Positions 44,090 through 55,710 of a stretch of 64,000 bases of DNA are shown one piece after another. The DNA comes from Nemertoderma westbladi. Its lineage: Eukaryota > Xenacoelomorpha > Nemertodermatida > Nemertodermatidae. The stretch is taken from positions 34,147-98,146 of the forward strand of contig JAUCBJ010005374.1 of the NCBI GenBank assembly GCA_032718475.1, written 5' to 3'. Each line of letters begins with the position of its first letter. The first letter of the stretch is position 1. A program made the position numbers and the translations under genes. The notes beneath the pieces are model-generated. The model was not told where the DNA came from. It saw only the letters and a list, made by a program, of their open reading frames with translations, and searched no databases.

Positions 44090-45605
44090 CAACATAACAT
44101 AAAGGATAACCCCTAAAGCTTTGCAGCTTATTTCCAAAGGGGTCCTTCAAGTTACTTGGTTACCAATACAAACTAAACTAACTACACTATATAGAATAAT
44201 TATATAATTTAAACTAAATAAGATACAAGAAATACAAAATTTATCATTATTACTAATTTTATTGCACATGCACCTATTTAATATTGAACTAAACTAATTA
44301 CTGCTATATAAGAATTTGCACTGGTCTTGGAGATGGGATTTTACTGCAGACTTAAAGGCATGTTCATTTTTAATATTTTTAATGTTACTCGGTAAGGAAT
44401 TCCAATTTTTTATTCCGTTAAAGAAAAAGGTTTCGCTTTCAAAGGATTTACAATTGGGAATATAGAAATTTGATGTGCTGGCTCTGGTGCCGTAGGAATG
44501 TGTATCACTCAGTTTGGTAAATTTTTGACTCAAGTATTTAGGGCAGTTATCATTAAAAACTTTATGTACATGGTTGAGCCGAAGCTGCTTTACTTATCTC
44601 TTTACTGCTTTGAATCCGATCTTTCACTTGCTTTACTGCTCTATTTGAATTAAACCAGACTGATTAAAATCTTCAGGGGTTAAATGGTGACGTGGTTTAT
44701 AATCATTAATAAAACGTACTACCTTGTTTTGAGCTGTTTGCAAACTATTTTTGAGATTTTTAGTTAAGCCTTCATACCAAGATGAACTTGCATAGTCAAT
44801 ATGACATTGAATTAAAGATGAAGAAAGCAACCTACGAGAATTAAAATTTAGGCTATTTTTATGTCGATAAAGAAACTTTAGTCTGCCATTAACTTTTGCG
44901 ATAATATTTTTAACAATGCTTTCTCCGGATAAACTACAATCCAATTTGGAGCCTAAATATTTAACTTCTTTTTTATTTTCAATTTTGTGGCCGTTGCTAA
45001 TTACTTCAAAGTTTCGTTACTTGTTTAATTTTCTTTTCGAGCCGAATAAAATATTTCCAGTTTTGCCGTAGTGAATTGAAAGCTTAATATCGATGAGCCA
45101 TTCGTTGCAGGATTCTAGAACTTTGCTTAGTTTTTCACAAATTATGTCCGGGTCCCTGTGAGAAAAGATTAATGCACTATCATCAGCGTATAATATTAGT
45201 TTAAAGTCCGGATCTATGCTACTAATCACATCATTTACGTAATATACAAACAGCAACGACCCTAAGATGCTACCCTGCGGTACTCCACACTTAATTTTCT
45301 GAACTGAGGACTGAGTTTTATATATATCTACAACTTTACCCCTATCTGATAAGTATGACCTGAACCAATTAATTGAGCCCACACCCAAAATATCTAATTT
45401 TCCTAGTAATATTTCGTGATCAACCGTGTCAAAGGCCTTCTGTAAATCTAACATGACCACACCGGTATACAATCCCTTCGCGTTGTTACACCTAATATTA
45501 TCCGTCAAATTGATTAGACAACTATCTGTGAGTAAGATTTACGGAAGCCAGATTGAAATTTGTATATTAAATTGAGTTTGTTAAGATGGAACTCTAGCTG
45601 AGTGT
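44090..45605 (-). mobile_element. 3' half of an L2/CR1-like non-LTR retrotransposon
   Basis: The minus strand holds an RT from the FQSGFRKSYS motif onward. Frame 45017-45508 has VVMLDLQKAFDTVDHEILL (motif A), IKCGVPQGSILGSLLF (motif B) and LILYADDSALIF (catalytic YADD). 44633-44944 carries RLKFLYRHKNSLN... and 44294-44533 the C-terminal SYGTRASTSNFYIPNCKS...WNSLPSNIK block typical of L2, CR1 and related LINEs. A 3' UTR follows to about 44090. The RT active site is intact, but small frameshifts separate the three frames. It starts exactly where the 5' half at 54395 stops. Confidence 0.85.
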
Positions 45606-45747
45606 ACACTGAACGTTAACGTCCAACTGTATTTATTTTTAGCAATTGGCAATTTTTGGACAAGATTCGAGGCTACATTAATGAAATAGTTATTGAATGA
45701 ATAACTTATAATCTTAGGCTCATGAATGAGCTCCCCGTTTTCCGTTT

Positions 45748-46276
45748 GAGGGGTTTACGATTATTTATCGGTATTCTCCAAATATAACATCCATTAATAT
45801 AAACAGCAATTAACACAATATAAAACAGCATTAAAACAGTGCGGTGAACGGTCAGTATGTGTTCATGAAGTTTTAGTACAGATGACAAGTGTATGACCGT
45901 GATTATTGAGGTGTGTCCAGTTTGTTAATAGATTTACGTCCTTATAACTCCAGCCATCAGATGTTCTTGGGCTAAAGTCTGAAACGTCCGTACTTAGTAC
46001 AGAATTCTGAGAGGAATCTAATTCTCAGAAAAACGATAACTGCGCATGCGCTAGTTTCCTCAGGTAGGTCTCTACTGGCATAACTGGAGAGATTGCTCTG
46101 ATTGGCCGAATAAGCTCAAACAAAGGGATCTCGACGTACACAAAGAATGAGCTGACAGATTTCGTCATCTTGGTTCTAATTTCTGTCCGACGCGTAGTTG
46201 AACAATTTTAGGGCTATTTTAGAGTATTCTGCGCATTGCGTAAAAATGACTTGTTATGTCCGCAAAAGCTTTTACA
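45748..46276 (-). mobile_element. Truncated LTR of a BEL-2 subfamily
   Basis: It ends CCGCAAAAGCTTTTACA and shares the TTATCGGTATTCTCCAAATATAAC block with the other LTRs but is clearly more diverged. The other end is lost near 45748. No TSD was found. The 140 bp on its left (45606-45747) are unassigned. Confidence 0.8.
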
Positions 46277-47319
46277 AGTAGGGTGGAAGTTTTACTTGTA
46301 ATTCTAGTTGATTCACTTATTACACCATGTCCCGTAATATAGCGTCATTTTCTGATGACACGGACCCCTCCCCCCAGACTTTTCTACAAATCTTTATTAT
46401 ATTGCTTGAAATTTGAAACACAACTAGTTCCACTCACCGTCGATGACCCCATGGAGCCGGAATTTTCGATTTTGCCTTTAAATTTTGTTTATAAGCGTTT
46501 TAAAAAAGTGCCTTTTGCGAAATCGCACCCTCAGTATCGTGGCCATTCTTCACTTTAGTCGTAACTTTTACATATCATTAAAAAGCTTGCGTTGCAAGGA
46601 TTCCAAATATGTAACAATATCTGAATTTCGTTGAGAAACAGCTGAGATATAGGCATTCAAATATTGCAAGAATTATCGTTCGCTGCAGGTCATTTATTCT
46701 ATTAAATAAATGCACAAAATTCTAAAATGTGTTATTTATTTTATAAGTAGCTATTCATATATATTTATGTTTTATTGACCATAATAATAAAATTATACAT
46801 GACACAACAATGTAATAAATCGGCACATTAATCAATTATGTTACAATCACATTTAATTACATTAAACTAAACCCAAAAACATTATTATTGTCCAATGGAC
46901 TAATTAACGTAACACAATAAATCACACAAACACAAACACAAACAAATCACACAAATATAATATACAAACAAAATACAGCACAATTCCGTCCGGGGCAATT
47001 CGGTTTCGGGTGGTTTCGGTACGGCCAATTCGATCCTATTAATTAATTAAATTATTTTCTGGGAACGATCCTTGCCGAGTCAGTATCCGGATAACTTAGT
47101 CGTGAGACATATATTTAGGGGACCGAATTGTACTGGTTCTGCCTGCGACGACATCAGACACAGCAAACAGTTGCACGTCTGATGACATCAGACGCAGATG
47201 TGACACATACGTGTCTGATAATGTTAGCGAATAAACATTCAGGAAATGCTTGAAGCATCTATCACAAGGTACCAATGTGATTATGGTCTGGTGCACAGGA
47301 TCAAAAGGAAGGGTAGCTA
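46277..47319. other. Unassigned A+T-rich DNA
   Basis: No supported gene. It contains ACAAACACAAACAC runs (about 46925-46950). The plus ORF at 46355-46558 has no motif. The hAT element follows at its right edge. Confidence 0.3.
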
Positions 47320-47327
47320 GACATTTC

Positions 47328-48335
47328 CAGTGGCGGTTCTAGGGGGGGGGGGGGGGGCAAGGGGGCATTTGCCCCTCCCCAGGTATCTTGGGGGGGGGGG
47401 CTTGCCCCCTCCCTAGCCGAAAGGTAATGTGGCAAATCCGTACCAGTGGGTACCGTACCGCCTTTTGCTCGAAAACAGACCTCTCTTGGAAAAGACTTAT
47501 ATTCTTCTTCAAAATTTAGTTACTACCATTTTTTCAAAGTTCTCAATTATAAAACACTCTGATATTTTTGTAAAATTCTGGAACTTCGGGAATTCGGGAA
47601 AAAATCGGGAAATTTTTTCAAAGTATAATAATTTTTTTTTCAATGTTTTTTTTGTTTATTTTTTTCATTTGGGGCTGCGACGAACTGTAGCTTGTTTCCG
47701 AAACGTCTTCTCCACGGTGCAGTGGCGTGCAGAAGGGGGGGGGGGGGCGGCCCCGGGTGCCACCTTCCAAGGGGCGCCAAAATTTGAGCAGCAGAGGCAT
47801 CATAGCCAGCTGATAGTATAATGGTGGTTCCAAGTTTAGCTTATTGATGCTAGAAATTTAGTCAATCCAACATACAAATAACATACATACAGTTTGGTTC
47901 TGTATTGGTTGCATAGCCTTTCAGCACTGTCCTGTCCACATCGCACATGTGAAGGTGTCACATGTGAACATGTCTCCTGCAATTGGTCCATGGTATGGTC
48001 ACTGGAAATATCTCCATTGGTAAGTTCAGTGGCTTTGTGGTTTAAGGCATGTGCAAGTAAATTTAAGCAGTAAATTTCTTAATATACTGTAATATAATTT
48101 TGCAATTAAAATTGTCTGAATTAAAAATCTCCATCCCGAAACCTAACTAACCAAAACAACAAACAATAAAATTGTTGTTGGGAATGTTTTTTTTAACGAT
48201 TTAAAGCTGGCGTTTATAAACGTGTCCAGATTGGACTCCACTGCTTGCGTGGAGCCATTTACAAGTCCGAAAAATTGACCTCAGCAAATTAAATATTTTG
48301 CCCCCCCACCAAGCAAAATCCTAGAACCGCCCCTG
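47328..48335. mobile_element. hAT-type non-autonomous DNA element, TSD GACATTTC
   Basis: The left end CAGTGGCGGTTCTAGG and right end CCTAGAACCGCCCCTG form terminal inverted repeats. The 8-bp GACATTTC stands on both sides (47320-47327 and 48336-48343), the standard hAT target duplication. At 1008 bp with no transposase, it is non-autonomous. G-tracts follow the left end (47341-47357, 47387-47400). A second CAGTGGCGTGC + G-run (47719-47760) inside may be the start of a nested relative. Confidence 0.92.
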
Positions 48336-48343
48336 GACATTTC

Positions 48344-48806
48344 CTATCGCTATAATTATAGAAACATCTGTTGCATTGGTCATAGCACTGTTACAGCAAC
48401 TATTGCAATGTTGGTGTATTAAAGATATGCGAATTTACGGGTTGCCACATACATTCTTTATGTTCGTAAATATATTATTATTGCGACGTTAAGTTTTTCT
48501 CAGTGTCTGGGAATACATTTTAGTACTTCTTAAGAGTACCTACTGTATACAGCAACAGCAACAAGCGTTTTTTTCTCGAGTTATTGCAGAATGTACATTA
48601 TATACAATAATATATGTACTATTTATCAGACTGAGCATTAAATAGTAATAAAGCAGTAGTGTATAACAAATGTAAGAAAGCAATCTACCCAACTAACATT
48701 TTGAACCCGGGAGAGGGGCAATTGTGTAGGCAGCATACAGCTGAATATGCAGAGTATATTTGGGTCAGCGAAGCGAGCGAGACCTTTCAAGTATCCATTC
48801 TGTTTG
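48344..48806. other. Unassigned DNA between the hAT element and the satellite
   Basis: No gene or repeat structure recognised. Confidence 0.3.
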
Positions 48807-49241
48807 TTGTTGGTGTTGGTGTTGGTGTTGGTGTTGGTGTTGGTGTTGGTGTTGGTGTTGGTGTTGGTGTTGGTGTTGGTGTTGGTGTTGGTGTTGGTGT
48901 TGGTGTTGGTGTTGGTGTTGGTGTTGGTGTTGGTGTTGGTGTTGGTGTTGGTGTTGGTGTTGGTGTTGGTGTTGGTGTTGGTGTTGGTGTTGGTGTTGGT
49001 GTTGGTGTTGGTGTTGGTGTTGGTGTTGGTGTTGGTGTTGGTGTTGGTGTTGGTGTTGGTGTTGGTGTTGGTGTTGGTGTTGGTGTTGGTGTTGGTGTTG
49101 GTGTTGGTGTTGGTGTTGGTGTTGGTGGTGTTAGTGTTAGTGTTAGTGTTAGTGTTAGTGTTAGTGTTAGTGTTAGTGTTAGTGTTAGTGTTAGTGTTAG
49201 TGTTAGTGTTGGCGTTGGTGTTAGTGTTGTTGTTGATTTCC
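48807..49241. repeat. Hexanucleotide satellite (TTGGTG)n then (TTAGTG)n
   Basis: About 53 tandem TTGGTG units (48809-49125), nearly perfect, switch after one TGG insertion to about 13 TTAGTG units (49129-49209), then degrade. All six frames are open, giving spurious dipeptide ORFs (GV, LV, NT, WC). One strand is purine-poor and G-rich, without GGG runs. Confidence 0.97.
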
Positions 49242-51314
49242 ACTTTGCTTTTTCAGTTACTTGGTAATGTCATATATTACCAAGTACTTTTGATTGTTGT
49301 AGAGGGTTTGACCTGGAATTCAAAGGGTAGGGTTCAATGCCATATACAGATGTTATGGTTCTTCAAAGAAAATTTCCTTGAAATAATGATTCAAGTTGGT
49401 AGTAATCCAATCAAGGAGATAGTCATGCGTTAGTAGACGCGGACCTTTGAGCGACTTCTCTCTTATTTTAATTTATAGTTACAGTATTTTTTAAAGACTT
49501 CAAAATCTTGATAGCGATCAGCAAAGGTCATGTTTGGGCGCGGAAGTAGTTACCCTACTGTTTGTGAAAATTTAACATTACAAAAAGATTCATTTTGAAT
49601 AATCCACATTTAGTTAAAGCTCCCGCTAAAAAAAATTAAAAATCGAGAAAGATAAATAAAAATTTTAAAAATAAAAATATATTTATTTATTTATTTATCT
49701 AAAATATATTTAAAACATAGGAAATTTGATTTAAACATTTTGCTAAACATTAAAAGTTTCATAAAAAAAAAGCTAGCTGGACTATTCTAAGTAAGTTAAT
49801 AAATTTATATACAATAGGACTGCTACAGGTACGGGTGATGTGCTAGTCCAAAGTCTGTTTTCGCTACTTTGATGATCGTGTGAGAATCACACTTTCATTA
49901 AAGAAAATGTTAGCCGACAGATTGTGCTCCTACCACAGTGTTAGGATACTTTAAATTGTCAATAGTTAGTTTATTCAATAAGTAATTAGCAATAATTACA
50001 GCTACTTAACAGTAGGCCTATATTTGATATCTGTTTCACAGCACTACTCTTCTCGGTCAAACCAGAGTGAAGCTGTCTTAAATTATTGTGATATTATGTG
50101 AATAAGTGATATTGGAATACATACAAATAGTATCACTATACATTGGACACAGGGTAACTGTTTTTGTATCCCTTTCAAAATATTCATAACTTAATGAAAT
50201 TTATTTTCCATTGTCTGTTTTATATTTAATATATCACGCTCATCTCTCTTTTTCTTTTCATCTTCACTAAAAATATCTTCGGATTTTTTAAATTATTTTG
50301 GTAACAGATCCATTAGTTTTTCCTTTCTATATGTTTCCATATGACGAGATAGATTGTCTTGTCTCATTTCTTTATTACAAACCAAACAACTTTCATGTCT
50401 ATGCATTATATGGCAATGTCAATTCATTATCATTTTCAACTTCTCCTGGGATGGAGATTGTGAATTTCTTTAGTCTTCTTTACAAAGTCTATTCCAAGAA
50501 TTGCAATGGGCCATCGCTCAATGTTTCAATGTTTATTTTACCCTTCAAATAATAATTCAAAATAACAATAACTCAGTATAAAATAGAAATTAACATGAAT
50601 ACATACTATATATGGTAAGTTCTATATAAATGGGTACTGGACTGGAGAACAGCCAAATAGCAGGGCTAGTAAACGGTTGCTCACCAGGAGGATGGGATTT
50701 ATAAAATGTAAATATATGTAACATTTGATAGAATGGATGTAGTAAGTAGTAGTTTGAAGTAATAGTATACTGTAGGGTGTTGCAGATGCAGAATACGTGG
50801 GTAATCTGGCAAAACCCCTTAAGTCGATTTTTGGCCATTTTCAGGTTTTTCGTGATTCTGGTACCTTAGATTGATATCCACCTTCTGACAAAACCCCAGA
50901 AGTTAAAACAGCGTTAACAACGGAGAAAAACGCAAAATAAGATCCCGTCTAAATATCGCTTGATCTGTTAAAACCCCCTAAGTAGGAAAAAAACTCTGTT
51001 TGAGCACCTTCAATATGGGATTTAATTTCTGATAAAACCCCTTAAATTAGATATTAGGGGGTTTCTTATTAGTTAAATGTCAGAGTGACTTTTAATTATT
51101 CGTTCTGATAAAACCCCCAAAATGCCCGTTTGCCACAATATGATAATAATTGGCCTTGCATTAATTAATGGAGTGAGTTTTGAAGTAGGTCTACGGTATT
51201 AGTATTAAATGAATAGGTTGCCTACTTAACACCTAACATAATTTTTATATAGCTGAAAATTTGTAATGCTTATTTTAACCTTTGGCGAAAGTCTGGGGAG
51301 GGCGGTCCATTTAC
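49242..51314. other. Unassigned A+T-rich DNA with short AAAACCCC-type boxes
   Basis: No supported gene. Between about 50810 and 51120 the word TAAAACCCC(C)TTAA or GATAAAACCCC recurs five times within 310 bp, which suggests a small degenerate repeat. The ORFs at 50298-50552 and 50590-50838 show no motif. Confidence 0.35.
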
Positions 51315-51540
51315 ACTACTACTACTACTAGGATCGGCACGCTTCATTGCAGGTGCATTTTAAGAATGCTGTGCCGGCATTTCCACAAAATTGCAACGCC
51401 ACAAATCCCTATCTCCCATGACATTTGCTAGATCATCCGCATCTTCAAGGCCAGTGTCCTTTGAGATGCGCCTCAAGAAAGTCATGGGCTGTCCACTATG
51501 CTTATTCACTCCATGAGACTGCGTACTTGAGTACAAGATT
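51315..51540 (-). mobile_element. RTE 3'-end fragment
   Basis: It starts with the CTACTACTACTAGG tail and continues through the ELWR...DANDLANVMG C-terminal codons to about 51540. Only the last ~220 bp of the element are present. Confidence 0.85.
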
Positions 51541-51595
51541 ATTTACAAGTCTACTGGTCCATTTACAAGTTACTTTATAGAACTGTAGATATCCT

Positions 51596-52100
51596 CTAGG
51601 TGAGTGTAGCTGAAGATGTTCAACCAGTAGTGAGTGTAGCTGAATATGTTCAACCAGTAGTGAGTGCAGCTAAAGATGTTTAACCAGTACTGAGTGTAAC
51701 TGGAGATTCTTAACTGGTAGTGAGTGTAACTGAAGATGTTCAACCGGTAGTGAGAGTAGCTGGAGATGTTCAACCGGTAGTGAGTATAGCTGGAGATGTT
51801 CAACCGGTAGTGAATGTAACTGAAGATGTTCAACTGGTATTGAGAGTAACTGGAGATGTTCAACCTGTAGTGAGTGTAGCTGGAGATGTTCAACCGGTAG
51901 TGACTCTAGCTGAAGATGTTCAACCAGTACTGAGTGTAACTGAAGATTTTCAACTGGTAGTGAGTGTAACTGGATATGTTCAACCGGTAATGTGTGTAGC
52001 GGGAGATGTTCAACCGGTAGTGAGTATAGCTGGAGATGTTCAACCGGTAGTGAATGTAACTGACAATGTTCAATCAGTTATGAGTGTAGCTGGATATGAT
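51596..52100. repeat. 30-bp minisatellite, about 17 units
   Basis: Consensus TGAGTGTAGCTGAAGATGTTCAACC + GGTAG (30 bp), with ordinary point variants. Because the unit is 30 bp, a decapeptide frame (VxxAGDVQPV) stays open on the plus strand (51720-52115). No start context or conserved protein supports coding. Related units reappear at about 53396-53450 after the RTE piece. Confidence 0.93.
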
Positions 52101-53395
52101 TTGGGTTCCGTATAAAGGTCGTGGGACCATGTGAGCCCATTTTTTCACTTAGAAGGATAATTAAAGAGTTCTCAAAAAAGAAAGACAGACATCTGGCTGT
52201 TAGCTTTGTTGACTTCGTCAAGCCCTTTGATTCATTCTCTCGCTCACGTATGTTCAGCATACTTTCATTATATGGGATTCCTGATGGAATTATTGCAGCA
52301 ATCAGATCAGTATACGATGGTTCGACAACATTTATGTCTAGTGTTGACGGTGACACATAACCATTCGAAATGTTATGGGGAGTACTCCAAGGAGACACAC
52401 TTGCGCCATTCTTGTTCATAATAGTGGTTGACTATGTTCTACTAATGTCCTTAGATCATCATAATGGTGATGGGGTGATGGTTTCTCCACCTACTGGCTC
52501 CAGAAGTCGAGGAAATCCTGCCAAGTACCTAACTGATCTAGACTTTGCTAATGACTTAGGAGTACTCTCATAATCACTAGAAGGAGCCGAACAGCTCCTC
52601 AGCTCATTAGAAAATTTTGACAGTTAACTTTGAAAGTCCTCAGCAAGTCTCTGACCGGATGAGCATAAGCTCAAAGGATGGTATGCTTGAGCAAGTGGAA
52701 GACTTCTGTTACCTGGGATCATGGATCCGAAAGTCAGGTGAGGACCTTCGAATACGTAAGGGAAAGGCATGGGCAGCCTTGAATAGGCTTTCCAGGATTT
52801 GAAAGTCAGCAAGATTTAATCGGAAACTTAAGGTCCGATTATTTAGAGCAGCAGTAGTTCCAGTACTCCTCTATGGGAGTCCATGCTGAGCTCTACCTGC
52901 TGAGGACACCAAATCTCTGGATGGCACATTCACAAGAATGCAACGCCGGGTTCATTGTGTCAAGTACAATGCACACATCTCCAACCAGACACTATATAAC
53001 ATTGGAGGTGACTCATTGGTTCCCCCAAGCTTGACACTTGAACACTCCGCTTTGCTGTTTTCGCAGTGAGGACCAGCCTGTGCATAATCTTGTGCTTTGG
53101 AAGCCCCATGGAGAAAATAAGCATGGTGGACAGCACATGAATTTTGTGAGACGCCTCTTAAAGGACACTGGTTTGGTAGATGCGAATAGTCTCGCGAAAG
53201 TCATGGGGGATAGGGAGTTGTGGCGGTGAATCTTCGTAGATAAGCGGGCATAGCATTCTTAATTCACAAATTAATTATGCTAATGCTTAATCCCCTGCAT
53301 TGGGCTTGTCAATTGTGGATTGCATGGTGGTAGCAAAATATTTTTGTTAAGCCAGCATCTCAATGACCAGTTTCAATGCAGCAGGCCGATTATAG
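52101..53395 (+). mobile_element. RTE-C: RTE copy inserted in the minisatellite
   Basis: It reads from the FRKGRGT segment (52105) through motif A (VSFVDFVKPFDSFSR), motif B (GVLQGDTLAPFLF), the catalytic motif as DFANDLG (FADD changed to FAND), and the C-terminal region to about 53260. Multiple stops and a ~70-bp deletion near 52610 are present. Near 53270-53370 about 100 bp of unrelated sequence interrupts the 3' UTR. The tail GCAGGCCGATTATAG is at 53380-53394. Dead copy. Confidence 0.85.
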
Positions 53396-53789
53396 AGTTT
53401 AGCTGGAGATTTTCAATCAGTTAGTGAGTGTAGCTGAAGATGTTCACGGTGAAGCAATGACGAATTGAGATTTATCTGTTTTAGAAGCCTACAACAACAA
53501 TATCGGAGATGATGATGGCACAGGACTTCAGCCGCTAATTATAGAAAGTGTTGAGACAATAATAATTGAGAAGGGATTGTTTTATCTCTTAGGCCTACGG
53601 ATTCTCATAGCACCAATCTTGAGTATGACACTCTACCGGATTCTATGGCAATCAATAGCGGGGTAAATGACGAGCAATCAATGCTAACGGAAGATGGTGA
53701 ACATGAATTAGTTTCCAACAGCAGGTGTGGCAAGATGACCACAATCCAGACAGCGCAAACAGTTATAAAAATAGGGAGTCTGGGCTGTC
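53396..53789. other. Minisatellite remnant and unassigned DNA
   Basis: 53396-53455 resembles two units of the 30-bp minisatellite, supporting insertion of RTE-C into it. The rest (to 53789) has no recognised feature. Confidence 0.45.
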
Positions 53790-54322
53790 CCGTGGAATAA
53801 AACGAATCTAAAGGTTCGATTCTCTTTAGAGCAGCAGTAGAACCAGTTCTCGTATATGGGAGTCTGTGCTGGCTTCTAACTGCAGAGGATTCCAAATCTC
53901 TGGATGGCACTTTCACAAGAATGATGTGCCGGGTTCATTGTGTCAAGTATAATGAACACATATCCAATCTGACTCTATACAACATTGTAGGAAACATCCA
54001 TTAGTCTTCCTTAGCTTGACACTTGACCTGAACCGCCTCCGCTTTGCAGGACATTGCTTTCGCCGTGAGTACCAGCCAGTCCATAATATTGTGCTTTGGC
54101 GAATAAATAAACATGGTGGACAGCCCATGCCTTTCTTGGGACGCCTGTTAGAGGCGTATCTAAACACTGGCCTTGAAGATGCGGATGATCTAGCAACTGT
54201 CATGGGTGGTAGGGAGATGTGACAGCGCAATTTTGTTGACAAGCCGGCACAGCATTATTAATATATATGTAATACACAATAATGCAGTTGCAATGCAGCA
54301 TGCTGATAGTAGAAGTAGTAAT
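53790..54322 (+). mobile_element. RTE-D: diverged RTE 3' portion
   Basis: It encodes the LFRAAVEPVLVYGSLCW, TFTRMMCRVHCVKYN, RLRFAGHCFRREYQPVHN and ADDLATVMGGREM segments in two frames and ends in a tail related to TAGTAGAAGTAGTA (54308-54322). It is more diverged than the other copies. Confidence 0.85.
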
Positions 54323-54394
54323 TATAAAAAAAATTGTAATATTACAGTGTTTCTATGTTTCTTAGTATACATGTAACCTCAAAGAAAGGAAAAC

Positions 54395-54674
54395 ATGGCC
54401 CCGCGCTGTATATATATAATGCGTTCAAACACTTTGCTTAATACCGGTAACAATGAAATAGGACGATAGTTGGTTGTGAGACATGGGTCACCAGATTTAT
54501 AAACGGGGGTTACTTTTGCTTCTTTGAGAGAATTTGGAAAAAAAACCGTGTTTGATACTCAAATTTATTAATTCGGAAAAATGATTACACAATATATGGG
54601 CAGCTGTTTTTATTAATTTGGTTGGACATTTGTCATTTGAGGCTGAGGCATCATTTAATTATAATAAATAATTG
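54395..54674 (-). pseudogene. L2/CR1-like element, RT N-terminal segment
   Basis: The minus strand reads a helical stretch (CPTKLIKTAAHILCNHFSEL), then AKVTPVYKSGDPCL and TNYRPISLLPVLSKVFER, the unmistakable start of a LINE RT (motifs 0-1). There is one frame change near 54535. It stops at FERIIYIQ near 54400. The 3' half at 45605 begins with YTQLEFHLNK, the next residues expected, so the two are probably parts of one element. Confidence 0.8.
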
Positions 54675-55710
54675 TGTCAAGCTTGGGGGAACCAAAGAGA
54701 CACCTCCAATGTTATATAGTGTCTGGTTGGAGATGTGTGCATTGTATTTGACACAATGAACCCGGCGTAGCATTCTTGTGAATGTGCCATCCAGAGATTT
54801 GGTGTCCTCAGCAGTTAGAGCCTAGCATGGACTCCTGTAGAGGAGTACTGGAACTACTGCTGCTCTAAATAATCGGACCTTAAGTTTCCGATTAATTCTC
54901 GGTGACTTCCAAATCCTGGAAAGCCTATTCAAGGCTGCCCATGCCTTTCCCTTACGTATTCGAAGGTCCTCACCTGACTTCCGGTTCCATGATCCCAGGT
55001 AACAGAAGTCGTCCACATGCTCAAGCATACCATCCTTTGAGCTTATGCTCATCCGATCAGAGACTTGCAGAGGACTTTCAAAGTTAACTGTCAAAATTGT
55101 GGTCTTTCTGGAGTTACTAAAAAGACCAACACTAGAAGCAGCATGATGAGCTAATGAGCTGAGGAGCCGTTGGGCTCCCTCTAATGATTCTGAGAGTATT
55201 CCTAAGTCATCAGCAAAGTCTAGATCATTTAGGTACTTGGCAGGATTTCCTCGAGTTCTGGAGCCAGTAGGTGGAGTTATCATCACCCCATCATCATTAT
55301 GATGATCTAAGGACATGCGTAGAACATAGTCAACAACAATTATGAACAAGAATGGTGCAAGCGTGTCTCCTTGGAGGACGCCCCATAACACTTCAAATGG
55401 TTCTGTGTCACCGTCAACTGTAGACACAAATGTTGTCGAACCATCGTATACTGATCTGTTTGCTGCAATGATTTCATCAGGAATCCCATACAGTGAAAGT
55501 ATGCTGAACATACGTGAGCGAGAGACTGAATCAAAGGCCTTGAAGAAGTCAACAAAGATAACAGCCAGATGCATGTCTTTCTTATTTGATAATTCTTCAA
55601 TTATCCTTCTAAGTGCCAAAATGGGCTCCATGGTCCCACGACCTTAACGGAACCCATTCTGATTTCCACGGAGCAGTCTCTCAATGGGATCCCTGATGCG
55701 ATTTAATAGA
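54675..55710 (-). mobile_element. RTE-E: internal RTE fragment lodged in the L2-like element
   Basis: A single 269-codon frame (54822-55631) covers VDFFKAFDSVSR, GVLQGDTLAPFLF, DLDFADDLGIL and the region to LFRAAVVPVLLY. The catalytic FADD is intact. The fragment has neither the 5' end nor the TAG tail. It begins at the IRDPIERLL segment (55710) and ends in the PSLTLE segment (54675). It replaces the L2 part between the SIITDPTTMAESI and NDASASNDK segments, so some L2 sequence was lost. Confidence 0.85.

Noticed and set aside
48807-49241. Interstitial telomere repeat
   Set aside because: Units are TTGGTG and TTAGTG, not TTAGGG or another known telomere unit.
48638-49433. Long ORFs in several frames (NT, GV, LV and WC dipeptide repeats)
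   Set aside because: They result from the TTGGTG/TTAGTG hexamer array, which is open in every frame and shows no start context or non-repeat coding signal.
51596-52100. 30-bp direct repeats resembling a CRISPR array
   Set aside because: Units are head-to-tail with no unique spacers, and the context is eukaryotic.
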